64,000 bases of DNA from Ceratotherium simum simum. Its lineage: Eukaryota > Chordata > Mammalia > Perissodactyla > Rhinocerotidae. Positions 24,360 to 37,200 of the stretch are shown here, piece after piece (within the stretch, counting starts at the first letter, position 1; each line of letters begins with the position of its first letter). Where the stretch lies: positions 17,873,695 through 17,937,694 of the forward strand of contig NW_004454159.1 in assembly GCF_000283155.1 (NCBI RefSeq). The letters run 5' to 3'. A program made the position numbers and the translations under genes. The notes beneath the pieces were generated by a model. It was not told the DNA's origin and made no database searches. It worked only from the letters and a program-made list of their open reading frames with translations.

Positions 24360-25325
24360 ATCAAAGGCTCCTATTAAATCGAATATTTTACTAAGGAAAG
24401 TGACACATTAACACATTATTAGGGATTGTCTATGAAAAGGGTTTCCACTTTAAGGAGGAGGATATGTGGTTGATAGGGGATTGAAGGAAGATCAATCCTG
24501 AGAGTGAGGGGCTGCTGAGAGGACCTGGGGGGAGCAGACTTGGGGTGCTATGATCAGAGGGCCCAGCAGGAGAGTCCTGGGGAGAGATGGGGGCTGGTGG
24601 GAGGAGATGAGAAGCTCATAAAGGGATATAATGATACAGAGCTCCAGAAAGAAATGCCAACAATTTCATAATTTTGCCTGGGACTGATTGAAATCCCTGG
24701 AAGAACTTGCTTAATTTCAAACCCACAGTCAGCTAATCAATAATTTACAAATTTGGAAAGCTGAACAGCATGTGTAAGTTAAAGGAAGCATCAGATATAA
24801 TAAGATGCAGGAAAAGAAATAAATGTAATCACTTGACTACCACAGTACAAAAATATTCAAAGACATCTAAATTTTTTAAATGCCTGTCTTAGAGTACAAC
24901 ATCCCTTTTTGGTAAAAATGAGTCTTAGAATATGTTCACGGTTGCTTTTAGCTGAATAATGAAATCTTTGTTTTAGATAAATAGTGAAATTTGGGCAAGT
25001 AAACTCTTTCAAAAGATTCTGACACAACCATCATAAGTGTTCATAATAACAAAAGGTGGTTATTTTAAGTATAAGAGGAACCACAGTTACTCACAGCAGT
25101 ATTTTAGTCCTGCCTGGCTTCCCCCATCACACAGCACATCTGCCTCTTCGCTTTGCCAGGTCCATTTGTGTGTGCTCAGGAAATAAAGTCTAATTTTAAT
25201 ACTAGGCCAAGGAAACCTTAATTAAAAGATGCCATTTTCAAAAATCATCTAATACATCCCTCTTCTCAAGTCAAGCTCTCTGGACTCGGTGATAGTCACA
25301 AAGTCTAAAACACTTTGAATTACTT
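24360..25325. other. No recognised feature
   Basis: Probable CTXN3 intronic sequence. No repeat family or exon-like segment was recognised. Confidence 0.4.
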
Positions 25326-25329
25326 ATGA

Positions 25330-25545
25330 AGCCCCGCGTGAGGAGTCCATCTTCGCCAGAGTCAGTCTCACTGTTAGCCACTTGCTTTAGTTACAGTAAT
25401 TTGCAGACAGGCCCTCTCTTTCTTTCCTCACATTTTCTACATCCTGCATCAAGCGTCATCTTTCTAAGCTCAGATCTTACCACTCCTACCTTCAGAAAAC
25501 CTTTCTACTCCAATGTCCAAGGCCCCAACCCACCCATTAACCCCT
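25330..25545 (+). repeat. L2-like fragment
   Basis: A C/T-rich segment with 'atcaagcgtcatctttctaa' and 'cttcagaaaacctttctact' resembles the L2 3' region. It is diverged and may be continuous with the segment at 25750. Confidence 0.45.
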
Positions 25546-25749
25546 TAGGGACCTGATACCCCGGTTTTCTGGACCACAAGTTGGGACATATTCTAACAGT
25601 GGAATTTTTCTAAGATATAAATTTATTTTCACATTAAGTTTAAAAAGGAACAAACATCAAATCACATTTGGTTTCGAGTAAAATGACCAATGTATTGATA
25701 AGAACAAACTCATGTGTAACTGAACCTGCAGACCCCCGAGGAGAACGTC

Positions 25750-26100
25750 CTCGCTTTGTCTGCTCTTCAGCTGGACCTCACACCTGCTGTGCTTTGGGCC
25801 TCCAGGTTTCCCCCCTCTGAGCTTTCAGTCATGATGCCCTCCTCCTCATCCTATTCCCACCTGTGGACTTCTCGCCCTACTCGGGGTCCACACCAAATAC
25901 GGCCTCCTCATGGGGCCTACATCTCGCCCTTCATCAGAGGGATGGAGTGCTTCCTGCTCTGTCTCCAGCTGCACTTCCCTGCATTCTGTGGCAGCACCTC
26001 TTACAGGATGACTCTCCATGATGTTCTGTCTCCCTCTCCTTAGTAAATAACAAGCTCCTTGAGGAATTCCTTGCTGGTCTGGGATCACTGCCTCTTTAAA
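25750..26100 (+). repeat. L2-like 3' fragment
   Basis: The ending 'taaataacaagctccttgag' to 'ggtctgggatcactgcctct' and the pyrimidine-rich body are L2-like in sense orientation. The open frames on both strands here (up to 95 codons) have no recognisable domain. Confidence 0.5.
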
Positions 26101-26784
26101 TAGAATTTGAATCAAATCTCTGGCCCCTTAGTCCAGGGAACCAAATTCAAACTTCGAGGTGCCAGCTGATACAGAGAGGAGGAAAAAAAGCACATGTCAT
26201 CCAGCCAAACTGGGATGTCAGACCATTGTGTTTGAAATAGATCTTGTTTTAAAGAATCACAGATAGTCCGAATCACAATGACACTTTAATAGTCACAGTC
26301 TCATGATTTGAAAAGCAGTTATTTGGCTCGCTAAATTTTCCTTGGCCTCAATGCTGATGGGTGGGGTCTGAAATAGAAAAATCAGCTGGAGATAAGCAAT
26401 TTCCCTTCTATTTAAGGGGTCAACCCTTTCTTACCTAATCTGCTTTTTTTGGTAGGGAAGGCAGCCATCTAAAGTATTCAGAATCCAAATGTCTTATATG
26501 GAAACTATAAATGTCAACATGTACCCTTCTCAAGCCTGGATCCTTCAGACATTTCATTTCATTAGCATCTCATTATACAATTTCACAGTAAGGAAAAATA
26601 TTTTATCTGAAGAAAATGTGTCTTAAAGCAATGACATGTTTCTTTTCTTATTTTTAAAGTGACAGCCACAGAATTAGGTAAGTGCATTTGGCACCTTGTT
26701 CCGGGGAACCGCAGACAGGCATTTGATTCCACCATCTCACTTTTGTGCTCATTGACTCAAGTACTTACCCTCCCGCGATGGGTT

Positions 26785-26875
26785 GCAATGATAATAGTTG
26801 TGGTAGATGCTGTACATATGTAGTTGTTCCTGGCACATAGTGAGTGTTCGATAAATAGGTGGTGATGAATGAGTG
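26785..26875 (+). repeat. MIR/L2 tail fragment
   Basis: The phrase 'cctggcacatagtgagtgtt' followed by 'cgataaataggtggtgatga' is the shared 3' end of MIR and L2 elements. Too little remains to choose between them. Confidence 0.55.
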
Positions 26876-26879
26876 TTTT

Positions 26880-29210
26880 CTCTTTATTTCTAATTTCTGT
26901 TATACAAGCTAGCACACGAAAGAATGGAGATTATAGGTAAACTGCCCCAAATCATAAAAATCAGTTACCAAAAGAGTATCATCCCCCAAAGGATGCTAGA
27001 TGGCAAGTTTTTCTCTGGCATGTTGGAATGAGTAGAAGTCATCACCCCTCGGCTGCTAATGGTATGCAGAGTACAGTTAAGCAATGCTGTCTGTATTTTA
27101 AGTATTCCTAAACCACATAATTGCCATACCCAATTTTTAAAACTTCTAGGCCAGAAACCTAATTATGTGACTTGACATGTTTTCAAAAGTGGATGTAAAA
27201 ACAGTTCATCCATTGAGCAAAAACACACACAGGCTTGTCCAGTTTATATTCACATGTGACGGACAGGACACTTTGTCCTACAAAGACATCCTGTGTACCT
27301 TATTTATATTTATCTTGCAGACTAGTGAGACCAATCTGTAGTCTGTAACAGGAAGGGAATTGGCTAGCTAGGCAGGAGTGAATTTGCAGTCACTGGCTGA
27401 GACAAACTTACTCGAAGAGCTGCATTATTCTGCAACAGTTCTGAAGCTGACTGTTGAAATGTTAACATGGCTTTCAATGATTAAAGCAATACATATCCTG
27501 AGACTGATGTTAAATAGAATCACTCTCTCCTTTTTGAGCTAAAGGAAGCCTCAGCTGCATTGCTGTTGGCACAACTGGAATCTCAGGAGGTACATCTCAT
27601 CCTCCATCCCATGCACCCACCCCAGACTGCGATGTAAACATCCCCAACCCTGTTATACATCTCCCCCCACCACTATGAGCCCTCCACAAACCACCTCATC
27701 ATCTAAGTAATCGAATCACTAGGTAAGCAAAAGTTATTCACCTATGAATCTTAGGGAGATTCTGTGTATGAGCCCAGGGAACAGTAACTTGCATTCCAAA
27801 ATATACACACAAAGATACAAAATGTTTTCTGTAAATTCAAAGGATTCACAGCCCTCTTGGTGACCAGCCAAGAACTTCAGGTAAAGATTTCCTAGCGGTT
27901 TCTAGGTACTTCACGCATTTTAACTGCCCCCCCCCCGCCTCATCTTTGGCTCACATAAATACATGGCAACTTTCATATTCTTCTTTTCCAGATACAGCCC
28001 GCCTGTACCAATAAAATAGCCCTGATGCTTCAGAATTCACAGGACAGCTAAGGGTAAATATTATTTTATATACTCAAATAATAGACCCAAGTCCACTAGG
28101 CAGCCCATAAACAATGATTTTAAGGACATGTGAGTGCGGTCAGCTACACATGTCAACAGGCAGTTTCGGAACTGTTGCCAGCCCCCACTGCTGCACTGTT
28201 CGGTCTGTTCCCTCCGGCCAGCCCTGCAAAGTCAGCCTGCAGACACGTCTGCTTGGGTTTGTGAGTGGACCCTGTTGTTCCCGGCTCACCGATGCTTGTC
28301 AGCTCTGGGTCAGCAGGCGACCCTTCTCTTCAGCCTGAGCCCTAACCACAGCTTGACTTCTTCCCTATCTTAATCTTCTTCCTAACATCTGCTTGAAGAG
28401 TTTTAAAGGGACTGCAGAGCAAGGCTGCAGCCTAGCTGACAACATCAGAACAATACCACACGAGTGCCCAGTCAGCAACTGGGGGTATCAAAAGGCACCA
28501 CCAGCAAATTGGAACTTGTAACTTCAAACAATAAACCTCCTGTTCTACCCAGTATTCTTTCTCTTTCCTTGTGTGTTTCTTAGTGAAAAAGACTGCTTGC
28601 TGATACCTCAAAAGCCTAGGGCTGCACACTGCTCATCACCCAGGGACACCAGGGACAGTCAGCGCTGTCATTGTGAGTTGTTGAGTTGTGATCCTTTGTA
28701 AACAAATTAAAACATCTCTGTTACGTTTTGGAGGGTTGAATGTTATAGGTGCATGGAAAAAAAATATTGCAATGGGCAAACAGCTTTCAAGAATAATTTA
28801 CTGCAGCTTAGCCAAGAAAAAAGCCTGTTTTACTTCTCCTGTATCCAGTACCATAGCATTATAAACTTAAGCATGCTTTAAAAATAAAGGCATTATTACA
28901 TTTCCCCCCTTCATATTAACTTTACCTAGCAACTGTTTAATTACACTTTATCTGAAAGCTAGATTTAAATTCAGAACTTGGATCCAAAAGGCATCTATGC
29001 GATTACGCTCACGCATAAATTGTAAAGTTAGAGAAAAGCATTAATTAGCCCAACAAAGACACAGTTTTGGTCAAGTACCTGGATCTGGCTGAATAAACAC
29101 TTGGTCCATTTCCTGGTGGAACAGTTACAGGTAGTTACAAGCCTCTTTAGTTTCCATTCTTCCCGACCAAGCTGTGTTAAAGCAGTAGGCAGTGGTAGCT
29201 GCAAGCAGCT
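26880..29210. other. No recognised repeat; possible CTXN3 intron
   Basis: This stretch is unusually free of recognisable repeats for this window. A comparatively CpG- and GC-rich patch lies at 28130-28330. No protein family was recognised in its frames (74-79 codons on the plus strand). Confidence 0.4.
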
Positions 29211-29213
29211 CAC

Positions 29214-29400
29214 CCCAGATCTAAAGCTGTTGTTTCAGGCTTAGAAACTTCCCATTAAAACCCTCGAGTTAAAGGAGCATCATCTTTCTGTGTGAGGCAT
29301 CGTTAGCGGCCAATACGGCGGCTTCTTTGAGGCGAGCCATGATTTCAGTTCTGCCTCAGCAACTCTTCAGAGGATTCTGCTTCAGTGAGTAGAGGCAGTA
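29214..29400 (-). other. Speculative CTXN3 5' untranslated exon or promoter region
   Basis: On the minus strand the segment contains a local CpG cluster (around 29303-29337), a short ATG frame starting MARLKEAAVLAAN (stop after 23 codons), and a good splice donor GGG|GTGAGC with the exon ending at 29214. Its distance from the coding exon, about 8.3 kb, is compatible with my recollection that human CTXN3 spans just under 10 kb with untranslated 5' exons. No transcript evidence is available. The 5' limit is arbitrary, and no TATA box was seen. Confidence 0.22.
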
Positions 29401-30350
29401 TCCTAGCAGTGTGTCTGAAATCGTCTTCAAGAAAGCATTAACATTCAAAAGGAGTGTGGGGGAAAACATCACAGGGCATTCCTATATCTTTTCAAAATCA
29501 AAGCCATAAATCTACCGGTGCTCTGCTCTTCTCTATTGATTATTGACACTATTCCTCTTTGGGGTTGTCAATTAGCACCTTGCAGCAACCAGCCTTCATA
29601 TTGATTATGGTTTATGACCTTTAGGCCAACTTAATTTCTGGGGAGACTTCTAGAGAAGGGCATCAACTGAGCATTTGGGAGATGAAGGAAAGACTCCTTT
29701 TCCTAAAGAAAATGAAATTGACCTTTCAGAAAAGCAGCAATTATGGGAGGCAAAGAGGAAAGAACAATTAAAAAACAAAGCTCATATTTTCACCACCTGT
29801 TTATAAATTTGCTAGGTTGTAGGTTTATTTTCCTTGGGTAGAGTGCCTAAATAAATTTGGAAAATGTTTTAGGATAAAATTCATCTTTTAAAAAAACTCT
29901 TCTCTGGAAAGAATTCAGCATAATCCTTAAGATGGAACATCCTTGCTTTTTGGCAACTCACCACTTTCTTTGTTGAAGTGGAAGCATAGTTAGCGACAAC
30001 ACCCACCCACCAAATGATGGGGTACATGATATTTAAAGCTAACTCTGACTGTGCCTGTCAGCTATGCTGTCTCTTCTGTTCCTGTGAGAAGCCAGCCATT
30101 ACCCAGTAGCACTAGGGGACTGGAACAAAGCTCATTTTCTAAGAGAAAAACTCCCATCTGCTAGCAACAGACAACAATCCTGCATAGGCCTCAGACCCAA
30201 AAAATTCAAATGCTAAATTTAGGATCTAATGTCAGAATCAAATGCTTGACGTTAGAATCTAATGTCCCGAGAACATGAAGGTTCTTTCCTCATATGTTTT
30301 CTGGATTTTTAACTGAATTTCCTTTCCAATTAGTTTTACATACTGTATTT
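29401..30350. other. No recognised feature
   Basis: No repeat or coding signal was recognised. If the exon at 29214 is real, this would hold upstream promoter sequence. Confidence 0.35.
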
Positions 30351-30351
30351 T

Positions 30352-30397
30352 CACACACATACACATACACATATACACACACACACACGCACATGCG
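30352..30397. repeat. CA microsatellite
   Basis: An interrupted (CA)n tract with 'acacat' and 'cgcaca' variants, probably length-polymorphic. Confidence 0.9.
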
Positions 30398-30654
30398 CAA
30401 CAATGGAACAAACGAAATCCAACAGAGCACTATCACTCAATACTAACTGGTATCCTTTGTGCTTTTCAGCCGACGTGCTGGTAGATGGAGCACCCTGTCT
30501 CAATAATGCCAACGGAGTGTGGCTCGGGGAACATTCTGACCCCACCCTCACTTATATGTTTATCATTCCATGTGGTAAGAAAGTACTCTGGTTAGAAATA
30601 AGCCTGGGCTACTGCGGGCCCGCCCTGCCCAAGAGGCCTCCTCAGATATTGTTT

Positions 30655-31715
30655 TAGCCTATAGACTCGTAGAGGTGGAAGGGAACATGAGAGGGCCGTG
30701 GCTGTCCTCTAGCTACTCCACAGGCTGCAACCATCCCAGAGAGATCAGCGCCTGGCCTATTTTTAAAACTTTCCAGAGAAGTAGATTCCATAACCCCCTC
30801 TGACAACCTCTGTTTAAACTAACTCCTCTGCTACTTAGTCTAAATGGGTTGGCGTATTTCTTTTCATTCTATCCTTGCTGCAAAAAGTCAGTCACTAACC
30901 GTCACAAAATTTTATTAGAATGCTCTTCCCCCAAGGAAGCTGAACTAAGTAAACCAAAGAACATTTGATGAAGATCTGGTGCTACAAAAGATCTTCCAGC
31001 CAAGTTTGGATATTTCTTTTATGAGATAATTATAATTGGAATTATTGGAATCAGCCCTTCCTCAGTACACTTACATTGTGTAAATCATCATGAATTCTGA
31101 AACAACGAATAAGGATTTATGAAAAGTCCAGTTCTTTGGACATTTCATAGTAGGGCCTATTTACTTAGTCTTTAATAATCTGTATAGCTCTTCTCTGAAT
31201 TCTTCCCCAAATTTGTGCTTTCTGGTCTAGCTTTCAACAGGGAGCCTAGCACGCTACACAAAGCTGTATAAAGCTCGGACTACCATGGAATTGTGATGAA
31301 ATACGATGATTTCATAGGTTATATATGCTATGCTTCTCTTATCCATTCTGATCCCAGGGTTATTCCTGGGTGTTAATTGTCTTTCTTTTTAACCACACAA
31401 TGTCATGAGTCAATATTGTTAGAAATCTATTTTAAGAACTTTTCCTACATTCTAATTTCAAGTCTCACATTCAATGTTCTTTAGGTTATGATTCTTTCCT
31501 AAACGTCCTATGCTGCACTTTTCCATAAAGAAATAGACAATGAATATGAAAAAAGGCTTCATGAGCCATCAAGCTTTATGCCAACACAGGCTGTGTTATT
31601 ATTATCATCATCATTGTGTTTCTTTCTGACTCTGCCTAATTCTCAAAATAAAATTGAATCACTTCTCAGTATAATCTTCAAACTATAATCATGATTTTCT
31701 TTTCATTTTCATCAC
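30655..31715 (-). repeat. L3/CR1 LINE fragment, antisense
   Basis: The plus strand shows the antisense order of an L3/CR1 element: 'tcgtagaggtggaagggaac', 'gagaagtagattccataacc', 'tctgtatagctcttctctga' and 'aacaggagcctagcac'-like sequence, followed by 'cacacaatgtcatgagtcaa'. It is diverged and non-coding, and is in the opposite orientation to the L3 copy at 13375-13990. Confidence 0.6.
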
Positions 31716-32029
31716 TAGATTCTTTGTAAAAATCTTCTCTTCCTTCTTTCGTGTATGTTTTTTTTTTTTTTCATGTATTCAAGAAACATTCACTAAGTTC
31801 ATTCATTAAGTGTCAGATATGTTCTGTGTTAGGTGTTGCAAAGAATAAAAATATGAGTACTAGGGCCCCACTTCAGTTTGTTCAGGTGTGTACTGTACCA
31901 CTCTAGGAGGCTCCCTGATAAGGGCCCAGAGGAGCTCCACTGCTAGCAACAGTTGCTAAGCTTCTTGACAGACTAGCCCACCTCCACCATTTTCTACTTC
32001 CTTACCTCCCCTTCACTGCTCCCCCAGCA

Positions 32030-32320
32030 GACATCTGAATTACGTCCTCCCCTCTCTACAGGACCTGATTTCACAAGGTCATCTGTGGCTTCTAATGGTC
32101 TCAAGCAAAGAAAAAAAAGAACCCTTCAGCATTTATCTTCCTTGCTCTTTGCGGCAACGTTGGACATGGCTGACCACTCTCTTCAAGGAAGGTCCAGAGC
32201 AAAGAATACGCAGAGTGTGGGGGAGCGGCAGGAACTAATCTCTCAGCCCTTAGGCGCCCTCTCCCTTGGTGCCCTCTTGGTGCCTTCTCTCTTCATAGTC
32301 TTACTTTTAAAAAGTTTTTA
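32030..32320 (+). repeat. L2 LINE internal fragment
   Basis: The phrases 'aggtcatctgtggcttctaa', 'ctttgcggcaacgttggaca' and 'ggctgaccactctcttcaag' match the L2 reverse-transcriptase region in sense. Many frames are broken. Confidence 0.6.
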
Positions 32321-32324
32321 AAAA

Positions 32325-35300
32325 ATCACCACATCATGTAATATAAAGTTTTTTCTTAAAAAAATCAAGATTAGCTCTATTTCTAATATCCCTCTGGTTT
32401 GCCAGGTCTAAGGATAAGTTTATTTATCCACTCAGCTATCTTCACAGGTCAGTGAACATTCAAAGCACAAGGGAACAGTGGGGAAGGTTTAATAATATTC
32501 ACACCAAGCCTATAAATTAGGATCTACATTCAAGCATTATTAAAAGCAAGCAGGTTAAAGTCCAACTGCAAATCGGCAGCCTCCTGGTTTGATCTTTTCT
32601 TGAACGCGTTCCTGTGCACATCACATCTTTGGTATGTTGAATGCTCAATTAGTAGCCAATGAATCTGGAACATAGAAGAATTCAAAATGAAAACGAGGAA
32701 CAAACAGTGCTGCAACTCAGTGGAAATGTATTTGAAAGAAGAAAACTGATAGAATTTAATACCTGTGAGGATTACAGATTGCCCTACAAAATTAACAAAT
32801 TTGTTCATTCCCTCCTTTATAAGTCAAAAATAATAAAGCATGTAGGAAGGAAATTCATCATGCTCATGAAAAAAGCTGATGTCCAACCCTAAGAAGGAGC
32901 AACTTCACAAAATATACTGTAATAGTTCTATTTAAAGATAATATTGGCAAAATTTTAGTTATTAATTCTAATTACAGTATGAAAGAATAAGAACATCACC
33001 ATGGATTATTCACTGTTCAAAGGAAATTCATACTGAGGAGTTAACAGCCTGCTGGGTAAATTTATTCTTTTAAAATGACTTGTATAATAATAACAATTTT
33101 GCTAATGACTTTGAAATAATGCCTTTAAAATGTCATATAAAGTGCCAATTAGAGTTTTATACGGACTATCCCTCTAAATGTTTATGCAGTCATTTTGGCA
33201 TTGTTTTTTCTTTCTGTTCAACAGCTGCATTTCAGAAGGAAACTGCATGGACAGTTTGAAGATTGAGCAGCTTAGAACATTTAGATGATTTAGAAAATGA
33301 AATAAAATGTATCTGAGAATTACTGGCCTGTTAGCCAGATTTTTATACCTGACAAAATTCTGGAACTAAAAATCTTGCCACTGAAAAGTCAATTTGAAAA
33401 CACCCAAAGGGGAAAAAAAAAAATCACACAAAGCAATTAAAAAAGCACTCATTAAAAAAATTACGAAAAACCAATCCCAATTTCTGATATTTAAATTTGT
33501 GGAAATGGTGGAAAAGAGGGGGAGGAAATGGTAGTAAACTGAAGTTATGATATATGGCCATTGAATGCAAATTTCAGCTGCCTCAAGGCTACGTCTTATA
33601 AATGATGTAATCACTGCTTAAAAAAATTTTTAACTTCACAAATAGTTCATTAAGATCAATAAAAAATTTCAGTCATAGAATATATCATTTAAAAAGGTAG
33701 ATATTAAGGGTACATCTTTCTCTTCCAATTCCGTGTTCCAAACTTTGATAGGAGGCCTACCAGCTGTAATTTCATCTATAAATAATATATATTATATATT
33801 TATGTACAGTAAGTGTGTAAATATTATAAATCATCTATATTTGCAGATTTGGGGGACGCAGGCCCAGATCATTTAATTCAGTAAGGCCAAGAATCTGTAT
33901 CCTAAATAAGAAACCTACATGATCAATGATGTAGAGCATATGGAATCTACGCTTTGAAAATGATATAGTTAAACGGGCTTTTTTTCCCTCCTTGATTGTT
34001 TGGCCATATTAGGCAATTTAACTCTGTGAGGGAAGAACCTTAAACTTAAAATTTGTGGTATCACACACCTCTTTGAAAAACTTATTAAATCCATAGACCC
34101 ATCATTAGAAAAAGGCGTATGCCCTGCATCGAGAACCCGTGACTGAAATTCCCATTCAAAATACAGGCATCTTCTCTTCCTCCTTTCCCCCCTGCCTCCC
34201 CTCTTACCTCCCATTAAAGAGTAGTAAACAATGACCAGAATAAAAGCCCACAGTGATAAAGACAACACGATGGAACAAGAGACAGAGGGAAGCTTGGTCT
34301 ATTTCTAGGAGAGGGTAAGTGGATGGAGGATTGCTGAATGATGAAGCAGAGCTTAGCAAACATGGAGAGGGGACTACAGCTGTGGAGGGGTGACTGCCTG
34401 CCAGGGAAGACAAAAGTCGGGAATGAGAAGTGGGGCTAAAAATAGGAAGAAGTGGAGGCCTGGGGACAAATGAGTGACCTCACTGCAATCTCCTTCTGGA
34501 GATTGTAGAAGGAACTAGGGGGCCAGGAATCCTGATGTAACTGTTGGGAGGAGTGGTGGTAAAGATTGAGCTGAATTTTCACTTATGATAGCAGGAACAG
34601 AAAAGAGAATATCAGTATTGATAAAATAGGCAAGAGCGATGTCAATCTACTAATAAAATAACAAGGGAACTAACAGGGTGACTTTTCGTTATAAGCCCTT
34701 CTACACAATTTGATTGTTTAATCATGTGCATATTGTTTAACTACATGCAACTTCACGTTGCAAAAATTGTCAGTGTAGTATAGGCAAACCATTAAAGAAT
34801 AAATAAAAACCTTGCCTGAAACCCAGGCAGCGAGTCTCTTACGCTGGTGATGGCATCCTAGATGCCAGCAGCAAATGAGTGGATAATTCTTTGAGGACAG
34901 GGGCCTCCTCAAACACCCAGAATCTCCTCTTGAGGGTTGTGGTCTATTCTTCATATAAGTAAAACTAATCCTTTTTGGTTCTCCTCACACATCTTGTGTG
35001 CACTTAAAAATGTGATTTCTTGTGATCACTTGCTGTGCAATAAAATCTAAACCATTGCCCTGGTTTTCCCGTATAGTGCAGACATCTTCTGTTTTTACAT
35101 GTGTTATCTATTTATTCATTTATATAGCTAATTTCTATTTAATTATTTATTTGCTCATTTATTTATGTGTATGTATATATACCCCATTAAATTTCAGAAA
35201 TGTTTGAAGAAAGCTACGAAGTAGATTATATGTCATTAGTGGTAGCAGAATATCACTTTTAATTATATATTCAAGGAATTTTCCCATTGATGATCTAAAA

Positions 35301-36820
35301 AAGGCTGAATTTAATGTTTTTGAATTTTGAAGAATAAAATCCTTTTAGAATGGTTGTTTGGCTGAAGCACTAGATACCATATTTAATCTTAAAAAGAACG
35401 ATGTCTTTTATAAACTTTATTTTGCAGCAATTGTCCATAAACAAACGTAATAGTATATAGTACTTCAATATATTCAGTATATATTACTGACACAAAGGTG
35501 AAAATGCTGCATGGTAAATTAACAGAGATTGAATACAATTCAGGAAAAATTTTCAAAGAGCTTGTGAAAAAGGCAACTCTTCATTTGAAATGCTCAAGAA
35601 TAGCACTTTTACAATAACCCAAGGCAGAGCAGACATTAGCAACTCTCACTTGCATTTGCTTTCATCCTCATGAGAATGCCCACCAGCATTACTTTCAGGA
35701 AGGGTCCTTGCTATTGTTCTCAACATTTTTCTTAATTCAAAAGTGGTTGTGGGGTCAACTGAGAAAAAGGAACATTTAGTGTTGCCAAGAGCCCTGCAAT
35801 TGGTATTGCATATCGTGACTATGGCTGGGGGCTTGGGTCAAATGCCAATACAATATTCAATGGACTATGGATTACTAATGTGTAAACCAAGAAAAGCTGT
35901 GTTTGCAAATGGGAAAAGGATGAAGAAAAATCTCTCCATCGTTCCTTGCATGTGCCCACATTCCTGAGCCAAGTGAGGATGGCAGAATGGGCCATTCATC
36001 AACAGTCAAGCCTTCCCTGATTCTGCCTTTGAGAGTCAGCCTCCATGATCTGAGATGAGCTCTCGCTGGCTCTTGTGGCTCTGTCTTGATTTCCCTCTAG
36101 GGATGGAGTCCATGCCTTGTCTGTCAACCTGATTACAGTTCCTTGCATTTTTTTTTCAAAATCTTTCTCATTCTGTAGTTCCATCTCTCCAAAACCACAA
36201 CTTTTCCTATGCCATCTGTTTATCTAAAATAATAAATTACCTTTTTCTCCCTTCAAGTATTGTCCATTCAAAGGCTACCTGGCCCAAGAAACTACACATA
36301 GAGAAGAACAACTTATTTCTGCAACTCTATTCAACTACTCTTTTTATATCTTCTTAATATCTAACACCAGAAAAGCAATAGTAAAATAATAATGATGATG
36401 ATGATAATTAGAATAACAACATATTCACAATAACAAAACTCAGCAACCTTGTACTTTTGGTTTCCTGAGACTTTGACCTCTTACAATGACAAGAAGTGGA
36501 CCCTTCTACATGTTTTTATCTAGTGAAAGGTGTGTGTGTGAATTTGTTCTGACTTTCTTATTAGGCTGTAAGATACTTGACAATAAAGGAGGCCGGGTCT
36601 CCTATTAATTTATTTTTTTCAGTTGACTGGCTATATTAGCAGAGGTAAAAAATTTACCCGTAGACTTCACTGTCTGTTACAAATTGTCCAAAGTAAATAT
36701 TGTAGTCATATTTTTTCCTAGTTGTTTTCTCTTGCAATATCATTGTACTTTGTCTGTCATATTAAAATGTCTGACCAGGCATAACCATTAATTACTAGCT
36801 TCCAACCAGTAATCTCCATT
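32325..36820. other. Long stretch without recognised features
   Basis: About 4.5 kb in which neither a gene nor a named repeat was identified. It holds AT-rich patches (33775-33835, 35120-35180) and a short ATG/ATA run at 36386-36406. Frames up to 99 codons on the minus strand near 33969-34268 look random. Confidence 0.4.
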
Positions 36821-36824
36821 TGTA

Positions 36825-37200
36825 TCAGTCAAGATAGGCTAGATAATGCTGTGATTTAAAAAAAAAAACACAACAAATATTCTGTGTCAGAAAATAACAA
36901 AAATTTATTTCTTGTATATGTTTATTAAGGGTTATTTGGGGATTCTGCTCCAATGTCATCATTATCTTCTTTCCAAGACCCAGATAGAGGGGCCAGCCCC
37001 TACCAGATCAGGAGGTAGAAGGAAAAGAGAGCATGGCAAAGCATGTGCTGGCTCTTAAGGCCTCTACCAGGTGGCTTAAATTGCATCGGACAAAGCAAAT
37101 CTCATGGCCACATCTGATTTCAATAGGCTGAGAAGTATAATTCTTCCCTGAGAAGGAGCATGGAACACTGTCAACAGTGACATAGTCTACCGCTACATTT
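36825..37200 (-). repeat. Unnamed ancient interspersed repeat
   Basis: The layout 'gtatcagtcaagataggcta', then 'aaaaatttatttcttgtata', then 'gggattctgctccaatgtca', then 'ctcatggccacatctgattt', resembles a widespread mammalian element read in antisense. I cannot name the family with confidence. Confidence 0.35.
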
